NCBI GenBank assembly: GCA_023416955.1
Contig: JAEZGM010000030.1
Location: 1-46,956, forward strand
Source of the DNA: Bacillota bacterium
GTDB taxonomy: Bacteria > Bacillota > Clostridia > Oscillospirales > Acutalibacteraceae
DNA: 46,956 bases
Direction: 5' to 3'
Position numbers and translations under genes: made by a program. Positions 41,881-46,956 of the stretch are shown here, in pieces. Positions within the stretch are counted from its first letter, which is position 1. Every line of letters begins with the position of its first letter. A model generated the notes under the pieces. The model had not been told where the DNA came from, made no database searches, and saw only the letters and a list, made by a program, of their open reading frames with translations.

Positions 41881-43299
41881 ATGCCTGACAACATTAGAAT
41901 TACTACTCCAATCCCCCTGCAGGAGGGTATCGGTCGCATTTCCCAACTGAAAAACCCGGGTGCTATGCAAGGTGTGGACGCCTCCAAGGTCGCGCAGTCC
42001 AACACGGGAACCATGGGGCAAAATGAAGGATTTGAATTTTTGCTGAGCCGAAATTCCGTTTTCAGCAAATTTATAGAACAGCTTGCCCAAACACCCGAGC
42101 TTTCACAAAATATGAAAAAAATTGTGCTCGACCTGTTTGGAAAAACGGAGTCCGCGCGTACAGAAAATCTTTCTGCGACGATGACCCAGCTGGCCGACAC
42201 CATGAAAATGGAACCTGAGGATATGCTGACAAATCTTGAATTTCTGGGTGCCAACCAAACGAAGTTCTCGGGAAAGGCCTTTGACACGCTGCGTGAATTG
42301 TTGGCGCAGTTTCCGACCGACGCGGCCAAAGAAAAGCTGGCTGAGTTTTTAAAAGCCTACGACGGCTTTTTTTCCATCGGCAGCACAACAGAGGCAATCG
42401 CCAGGGAACTAAACATCATGCGGCAGCAAGTACCCATGCCATACAGCGGTCAGCTGCAGGAACTGACAAACCAGCTGGTTACCGACCATCCGGTCGAAAA
42501 CATGAATCAAAATCTGACGTTGCTGAAAGAAAAGATTATTCCGTTTCTGTCTTCCTATGTAAGCACAACAAACGACTTTGGCCGTGTACGGGATAATATC
42601 ACGCTGCTTGTGCACGATCTGGCCCAGCTAAACATCAGCAGCCGTGATGAACTGTCCGAAAAATTCCATTCTCTTCTTGATTATTTACGGTTTGACCTGA
42701 ACTTTTCCGCTGCAAAGACCGAAAATATTAAGGCACTGTTCATTGAGCATTTAAACCAATCGCCCGAAAAACCGCAGAACGCGTTTTTTGAATCACTGGT
42801 GAGAGCCTTGGCGGAAGGTTCCCAGCACAGTCCCTCACAGCTGAGTCAGTCGCTGTATAAAGATGCAGTGTCTTCCATGCTTTTGGACAACAGTGTGTAC
42901 ATGCCGTTTCAGCACATGTTCCTTCCCGTTAATTACCACGGACAATTTATGTTCAGCGAAATCTGGATTGAGAAAGACGACAACGCTGAGAAAAAAACCG
43001 GCTATACCGCGGACGCCGGCAAAACAACCCGGATGCATCTAACTTTTGATATTAAATCTCTCGGGTATTTTGAGGCCACTATTGAGCTGAACCAGAAAAA
43101 AGCACAGGTTCGCCTGAATTGTCCGGCAGAGCTTTCTGCAGACACGAAGCGAATCAGCGACAATATCACGGAAATATTTGCCCGAAACGGATTGGATGCC
43201 GATCGGGTTGACATAACTACCGGCAAATCGCCGACCGTTTCCCAGCAGATCTTAAATAAGATTTATGAAAGGAAGAATATCGTCGATGTCACAATTTGA
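41881..43299 (+). CDS. YlqG-like protein, possible hook-length control family
   Basis: A 472-residue protein, mostly alpha-helical in its first 340 residues, ending in a domain of about 90 residues (LTFDIKSLGYFEATIELNQKKAQVRLNCPAELSADT) that resembles the FliK C-terminal domain. In B. subtilis ylqG lies directly before ylqH, a FlhB C-terminal-domain gene; the same order is seen here. A role in controlling flagellar hook length or export is suggested but not shown. GAGGTG precedes the ATG. The end overlaps the next gene by 14 bases. It is divergent from cheA, sharing its 92-base intergenic region. Confidence 0.7.
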   Translation: MPDNIRITTPIPLQEGIGRISQLKNPGAMQGVDASKVAQSNTGTMGQNEGFEFLLSRNSVFSKFIEQLAQTPELSQNMKKIVLDLFGKTESARTENLSATMTQLADTMKMEPEDMLTNLEFLGANQTKFSGKAFDTLRELLAQFPTDAAKEKLAEFLKAYDGFFSIGSTTEAIARELNIMRQQVPMPYSGQLQELTNQLVTDHPVENMNQNLTLLKEKIIPFLSSYVSTTNDFGRVRDNITLLVHDLAQLNISSRDELSEKFHSLLDYLRFDLNFSAAKTENIKALFIEHLNQSPEKPQNAFFESLVRALAEGSQHSPSQLSQSLYKDAVSSMLLDNSVYMPFQHMFLPVNYHGQFMFSEIWIEKDDNAEKKTGYTADAGKTTRMHLTFDIKSLGYFEATIELNQKKAQVRLNCPAELSADTKRISDNITEIFARNGLDADRVDITTGKSPTVSQQILNKIYERKNIVDVTI

Positions 43300-43582
43300 A
43301 AATACACAGCGCGCCGCGGCGCTGAAATACGGCGCGGATTCTTCACACAGCGCGCCCGTGGTCGTCGCTTCCGGGCTGGGATATGTCGCACAGAAAATTA
43401 TTGACCTTGCGCAGGACAGTGAAGTGCCGGTCTACCGGGACGATGCGCTTGCTTCTCTGCTTTCTCAGCTTGAGGCCGGCAGTGAAGTACCGCCGGAACT
43501 CTATCAGGCGGTTGTGGATATATACGTCTATTTTTTAAACTATAACGAAAATCCTGAAACGAATGCGCCGGCCGCGGAATAG
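43286..43582 (+). CDS. FlhB C-terminal-domain-like protein (YlqH-like)
   Basis: A 98-residue protein similar to the cytoplasmic C-terminal domain of FlhB (EscU/YscU/HrcU export-switch family), as in YlqH. The core AAALKYGADSSHSAPVVVASGLGYVAQKIIDLAQDSEVPVYRDDALASLL has the AxYxxG...APxVxAxGxg pattern. The NPTH autocleavage motif is absent, as in other stand-alone members. It may stabilise the export gate or guide substrate switching. ATG 43286 follows AGGA by 12 bases; ATG 43265 has no binding site. It overlaps the YlqG-like gene, so the two are likely co-expressed. Confidence 0.8.
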   Translation: MSQFENTQRAAALKYGADSSHSAPVVVASGLGYVAQKIIDLAQDSEVPVYRDDALASLLSQLEAGSEVPPELYQAVVDIYVYFLNYNENPETNAPAAE

Positions 43583-43620
43583 CCGCTGGGTGTTGTAGAC
43601 TAAAATTTTCCTGCACACAC

Positions 43621-43646
43621 TAATTATTACGAAAACCAGCCGATAT
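43621..43646 (+). promoter_or_regulatory. SigD (sigma-28)-type promoter of the cheW-pilZ-cheW-mcp operon
   Basis: TAATTATT (43621-43628), 10 bases, GCCGATAT (43639-43646). The -10 is a perfect match to the B. subtilis SigD consensus. It is 94 bases before the first cheW. Confidence 0.85.
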
Positions 43647-43739
43647 ATATTTTGTATTATAAAATTCATTCGCTGCCGTCCGGCGCCGAAAGGCAGTAAT
43701 AATCCGCCGCGACGGCAGCGGCAGAAGTGGTGAATTAAG

Positions 43740-44270
43740 ATGGAAAACAAAGAAGAAAAAGGGGTTCTGAAGGGCAGAGCTTCCGCTATAGAGAACACGG
43801 CAGGTGAGAAATATCTTACCTTCTTTATTGATGAACAGCTGTTTGCAATCAAAAGCAGCTATGTCGTCGAGATTATCCGTATTCAGCCTATTACTTTGAT
43901 GCCCAAACTCCCTCCCTATGTGAAGGGCGTTATCAATTTAAGAGGAAAAATTGTCACACTGATTGACTTGAGAATCAAGCTGAACAAACCCGAGCTGCCG
44001 TACAACGAAAGGACCAGCATTATCGTTGTGGAGGCAGACGAATTCAGTGTTGGCTTTATTGTTGACCGTGTAAACGACGTCGCAAATATTGTGCAGAGCC
44101 AGATCAGTGAAACCCCGAAACTTGGTAAAGACACACTGACGAATTATGTTACGGGAATTGCGACGCTGGAGGACGGAGTCGCTATGGTTCTGAGTGTTAT
44201 GAATCTGCTGTCTGAAAAAGATGTTGATGTAAAACCGACCGTGGCCGATGCGCGTGCGCTCGGGGCATAA
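43740..44270 (+). CDS. cheW: Chemotaxis adaptor CheW (first copy)
   Basis: CheW joins receptors to CheA in the signalling array. The 176-residue protein has the whole CheW fold: KYLTFFIDEQLFAIKSSYVVEII (about 22-44), YVKGVINLRGKIVTLIDLRIKL (about 60-81) and VGFIVDRVNDVANI near residue 103. The first 20 residues are a charged tail. It starts the SigD-type operon and is followed by the PilZ gene 43 bases later. The presence of a second CheW downstream suggests different receptor or array partners. Confidence 0.97.
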   Translation: MENKEEKGVLKGRASAIENTAGEKYLTFFIDEQLFAIKSSYVVEIIRIQPITLMPKLPPYVKGVINLRGKIVTLIDLRIKLNKPELPYNERTSIIVVEADEFSVGFIVDRVNDVANIVQSQISETPKLGKDTLTNYVTGIATLEDGVAMVLSVMNLLSEKDVDVKPTVADARALGA

Positions 44271-44313
44271 GGGCGATCCATTTTCTACTGACAGAATTTA
44301 GGAGGCGTTTCTT

Positions 44314-44961
44314 ATGTTGCCGTTAACGAAAGAATATCTTCATTCAACCTGTGAAATTATTTCGCCGCAAGGCCAGCTTATCTGTACCGGAACACTGGAC
44401 GATATTTCGCAGGATACCATTCAGATCGGCAGGCAGCAGGATGTTCTGCCAATTCTTCATTGCGATACTTTTGTTACAATTCATGTGCTGGGCAGTTCGC
44501 TCGAATCAAAATCTCTTGTCGGAAAAGTTTATCTTTCAACAGACGGAATGATGCGTATCATTGAGGTTCAGAACGTCTCTGACTTTGAACGGCGCGACTT
44601 TTTCCGATTGAAGCTGAGAATGCCGACACAGGCATATTTACTGAATCAGAACGATGCCGAAGCCATCCAGTTATTCCCTGTTACTTTAACAGATTTAAGC
44701 CTGGGCGGATGTATGATTGAAACAAAAAAAGAGCTGCAGGTTGAAAGCCGCGTTGTGGTTGCTCTGCCGCTGACCGATTCCCGGCTGTCTTTCACCTGTC
44801 AGGTTCAGCGCGTACCGGAACCGGATGGGCCGAAACTGTTTTATGGATGCATGTTTCTGGAAGTCAGCAAACGACAGAGCGATCTGCTCTGTAAATTTAT
44901 CTTTGAAAAACAAAGGGAACAAATTCAGCAGGCGCGAAGTCATTTTGATTCCGAGCCATAA
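44314..44961 (+). CDS. PilZ-domain cyclic di-GMP receptor (YcgR-like)
   Basis: A 215-residue protein with an N-terminal YcgR-like domain (about 1-90) and a C-terminal PilZ domain. The cyclic di-GMP motifs are both present: RxxxR in RRDFFRL (about residues 93-97) and DxSxxG in DLSLGG (about 129-134). In E. coli YcgR and B. subtilis YpfA/DgrA, such proteins slow the flagellar motor when cyclic di-GMP is high. AGGAGGCG precedes the ATG. The position between two cheW genes points to a direct role in motility control. Confidence 0.92.
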   Translation: MLPLTKEYLHSTCEIISPQGQLICTGTLDDISQDTIQIGRQQDVLPILHCDTFVTIHVLGSSLESKSLVGKVYLSTDGMMRIIEVQNVSDFERRDFFRLKLRMPTQAYLLNQNDAEAIQLFPVTLTDLSLGGCMIETKKELQVESRVVVALPLTDSRLSFTCQVQRVPEPDGPKLFYGCMFLEVSKRQSDLLCKFIFEKQREQIQQARSHFDSEP

Positions 44962-44979
44962 ATAATATGAGGTGATAGA

Positions 44980-45516
44980 ATGAATCGTGTAGCGGAAACC
45001 GCTGTGCAGGAGGACGAACTGTCTTCCAATGAAATGAAAGGAAAATTTCTTACTTTTCTGACGGACGAGCAGTTGTTCGGCATCCCCATTGCCGATGTTG
45101 TGCAAATCATTGGGATTCAGGAAATCACTCCTATCCCCAACTCCCCCGCTTACGCGAAAGGGGTTATTAATCTGCGCGGCAGTATTATTCCCGTAATTGA
45201 TATTCGCGTGCGCTTCGGAAAAAGCGAGTCGGTTTACGGGGAGCGGACTTGTATTATTGTCACGCAGCTTGAAGAAACGCTGATCGGATTCATTGTCGAC
45301 TCCGTCGACGAAGTAACGACAATTGAAGATGATAATATTTCTCCCCCTCCGGTTGTTTCAAAGGATCGCACAAACGCGTATCTTGCCGGAATCGGAAAAC
45401 TGGAAAATAAGGTCGTATTGCTCCTGAACACCGAGAAAATATTGAGCGAAGCTGAAATTGAAAAAGTGAATAACGCTGTGGAAGATTTAACAAAAAAAGA
45501 GGATGAAAATAAATGA
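44980..45516 (+). CDS. cheW: Chemotaxis adaptor CheW (second copy)
   Basis: A second complete CheW of 178 residues: KFLTFLTDEQLFGIPIADVVQII (about 23-45), YAKGVINLRGSIIPVIDIRVRF (about 61-82) and IGFIVDSVDEVTTI near residue 105. It resembles the first copy in layout. GAGGTGAT precedes the ATG. Its stop overlaps the mcp start by four bases (ATGA), so the receptor is probably coupled to this copy. CheW duplicates occur in Clostridia and may allow separate arrays; that is inference. Confidence 0.96.
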   Translation: MNRVAETAVQEDELSSNEMKGKFLTFLTDEQLFGIPIADVVQIIGIQEITPIPNSPAYAKGVINLRGSIIPVIDIRVRFGKSESVYGERTCIIVTQLEETLIGFIVDSVDEVTTIEDDNISPPPVVSKDRTNAYLAGIGKLENKVVLLLNTEKILSEAEIEKVNNAVEDLTKKEDENK

Positions 45517-46736
45517 AAACAAAGCATTACTTGGCGCTTTACCTCGGGTCATGCGCAATCGTAGCTTTTGCGGCAGGCATCGCCGCCACTCTGCTTTTTC
45601 AAAGTACCGCATCACCGCTGATTCCCGCCGCAATTCTGGTTGTCCTTTTAGCGATTGTAATTGTAATAAGCTTTCTCTTTGGAAAGAAACTCGCTAAGCC
45701 TATCGTTGAGATGACAGAGGTCGCCAATCAGATGGCCGAAGGAAATCTTAATGTTGAAGCCCACCATGCAATCGGCGACTTGGGGCGCCTGGCGGCTGCA
45801 TTGAACAACTCTATAACGGTACAAACAGAGTACATATCCGAAATTTCTGCATGCCTGGATTCCTTCGCGCAGGGGCGCTTGGATATACAAATTGAACATG
45901 AATTCAAGGGCAGCTATGTACAGATTAAAACCGCGCTGGACAAAATTATGGCTATGCTGAACACCAGCATGAATTCTATCAGCCGCTCTTCCGATGAAGT
46001 AGCAAGTGGCTCTGAACAGGTTTCACACGCTTCACAGGCGCTTGCACAGGGTGCCACAGAACAGGCCAGTGCAATTGAGCAGCTTTCCGCAACCATCACC
46101 GATATTTCAGAGCAAGTCAAACAGAATGCTTCAGACGCTTCAGACGCAAACAGAGCGTCCTCCGACGCACAGACAAAGATACAGGACGTTTCAGAGGAAA
46201 TGAAGCAAATGCTGGAATCCATGGGTGAAATAACGGAGACTTCAAACAAAATTTATGATATTATCAAGACGATTGACGACATTGCACGCCAGACCAATAT
46301 TCTTGCCCTAAACGCGGCTGTTGAAGCAGCCAGAGCCGGTGCGGCCGGTAAGGGCTTTGCCGTGGTCGCCGATGAGGTACGCAGCCTTGCCAGCAAGAGC
46401 GCCGAAGCAGTACAGGATACAACCAGTCTGATTGAAAACTCCATTGCGGCTGTTGAAAAAGGAAAGACCATCGCAGATAAGACAGCAATGACGTTAAAAG
46501 AAGTAATTGATGCAAACTCTGTATCCACTGAATTGATCAACAGAATTTCCACGGCTTCCAACGCGCAGGCAAGTTCTATCGGGCAGGTTACACTGGGCGT
46601 TGAGCAGATTTCCGCGGTAGTACAGACAAACTCCGCAACCGCAGAGCAGAGCGCCGCCTCCAGCCAGGAAATGGCCGAACACGCAAAGCTGCTGAAATCC
46701 CTGGTGAAGCAGTTCTCATTAAAATCTGTTTCTTAA
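45513..46736 (+). CDS. Methyl-accepting chemotaxis protein without external sensor domain
   Basis: A 407-residue receptor with two membrane segments (about 7-29 and 36-58) separated by only about six residues, so it has no extracellular ligand domain. HAMP (about 59-110) and a signalling domain follow; the tip DDIARQTNILALNAAVEAARAG is near residue 250. Such receptors may sense membrane or internal state, or respond through other proteins. It is translationally coupled to the second cheW. Compared with the first mcp (705 residues), its signalling tip is nearly identical in the core, so both would contact the same kinase array. Confidence 0.93.
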   Translation: MKTKHYLALYLGSCAIVAFAAGIAATLLFQSTASPLIPAAILVVLLAIVIVISFLFGKKLAKPIVEMTEVANQMAEGNLNVEAHHAIGDLGRLAAALNNSITVQTEYISEISACLDSFAQGRLDIQIEHEFKGSYVQIKTALDKIMAMLNTSMNSISRSSDEVASGSEQVSHASQALAQGATEQASAIEQLSATITDISEQVKQNASDASDANRASSDAQTKIQDVSEEMKQMLESMGEITETSNKIYDIIKTIDDIARQTNILALNAAVEAARAGAAGKGFAVVADEVRSLASKSAEAVQDTTSLIENSIAAVEKGKTIADKTAMTLKEVIDANSVSTELINRISTASNAQASSIGQVTLGVEQISAVVQTNSATAEQSAASSQEMAEHAKLLKSLVKQFSLKSVS

Positions 46737-46811
46737 TTTCTTTTGATGCAGTTTTTCACTGATTTTAAAACACCCTTAAGAAATCGGGAAATAATTAAGT
46801 GGACTAACCGA

Positions 46812-46850
46812 AAGGGCTTGCTGTCTGTGAACTACAGGCGGCAAGCCCTT
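46812..46850 (+). terminator. Hairpin after the chemotaxis operon
   Basis: AAGGGCTTGC and GCAAGCCCTT form a perfect 10-bp stem with inner CTGT/ACAG pairs. The tail CGTATGCT has no T-run, so it is a probable but imperfect terminator, 75 bases after the mcp stop. Confidence 0.7.
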
Positions 46851-46956
46851 CGTATGCTCTCTTGCTGCTGCACTCGATGCAATTGATTTGAAAAGAAGAA
46901 AGCGGCCCCATTTTTTTTGGGTTTTATTTTTATTGCTATAAATTTGGGGGGGTTTA
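46851..46956. other. Unannotated end of window, homopolymer-rich
   Basis: No gene is visible. The last 50 bases are made of runs (a T-run of 8, a G-run of 7 and others), which suggests low-quality sequence or a contig end. Confidence 0.5.

Noticed and set aside
46901..46956. Homopolymer-rich end as a regulatory element
   Set aside because: More likely poor sequence at a contig end.

Overview
The window looks like part of a chromosome from a motile, probably spore-forming member of the Clostridia (Firmicutes) with roughly half G+C. The evidence is the hprK-murB-rapZ-whiA block, a SigH-like sigma factor, a DnaD/DnaC-type helicase-loading pair, a YlqG/YlqH-like pair, SigD-type promoters and strong Shine-Dalgarno sites. 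An affiliation with the Oscillospirales is a guess from overall gene style. No phage, plasmid, CRISPR or complete insertion sequence is visible.

Region 1 (1-9008, minus strand) is one long co-directional run: hprK, a PHP-domain phosphatase, murB, rapZ, whiA, a short QueG-like iron-sulfur protein, a NUDIX hydrolase and dnaE, which is cut by the window edge. The yvcK gene that usually lies between rapZ and whiA is missing. Upstream of hprK is a 107-bp tandem repeat that can fold and carries a compensatory base change.

Region 2 (9463-16843, plus strand) holds two uncharacterised proteins, a YmaF-family protein, a LytTR regulator coupled to a LiaF-like membrane protein, and a heterodimeric BmrCD/LmrCD-type ABC exporter. 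The exporter is preceded by a consensus promoter, a 29-codon leader peptide and a strong terminator, which is the layout of a ribosome-mediated attenuator. This is the most promising regulatory system in the window.

Region 3 (16865-27932, mostly minus) is housekeeping and accessory: an MGMT-like protein, a GDPD and MFS pair, an alpha/beta hydrolase, a PAQR/hemolysin III protein, a PflX-like radical SAM protein overlapping pgeF, two unknown small proteins, an exonuclease with typA, and tRNA-Gly. Region 4 (28051-34708) has the dnaD/dnaC-like pair, a zinc-ribbon protein, a tRNA-like sequence, a SigH-like sigma factor, a MATE exporter and comM (yifB).

Region 5 (34958-46736) is a chemotaxis island: an mcp with a large extracellular sensor, then cheA-cheR-cheB on the minus strand, and on the plus strand ylqG/ylqH-like genes followed by cheW-pilZ-cheW-mcp. 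Three SigD-type promoters with the same geometry (TAAW-type -35, 14 bases, NYCGATAW) precede the first mcp, cheA and the first cheW, so the island is probably one flagellar/chemotaxis regulon. The PilZ protein links it to cyclic di-GMP. Several small dispersed repeats and hairpin elements lie between genes throughout the window.
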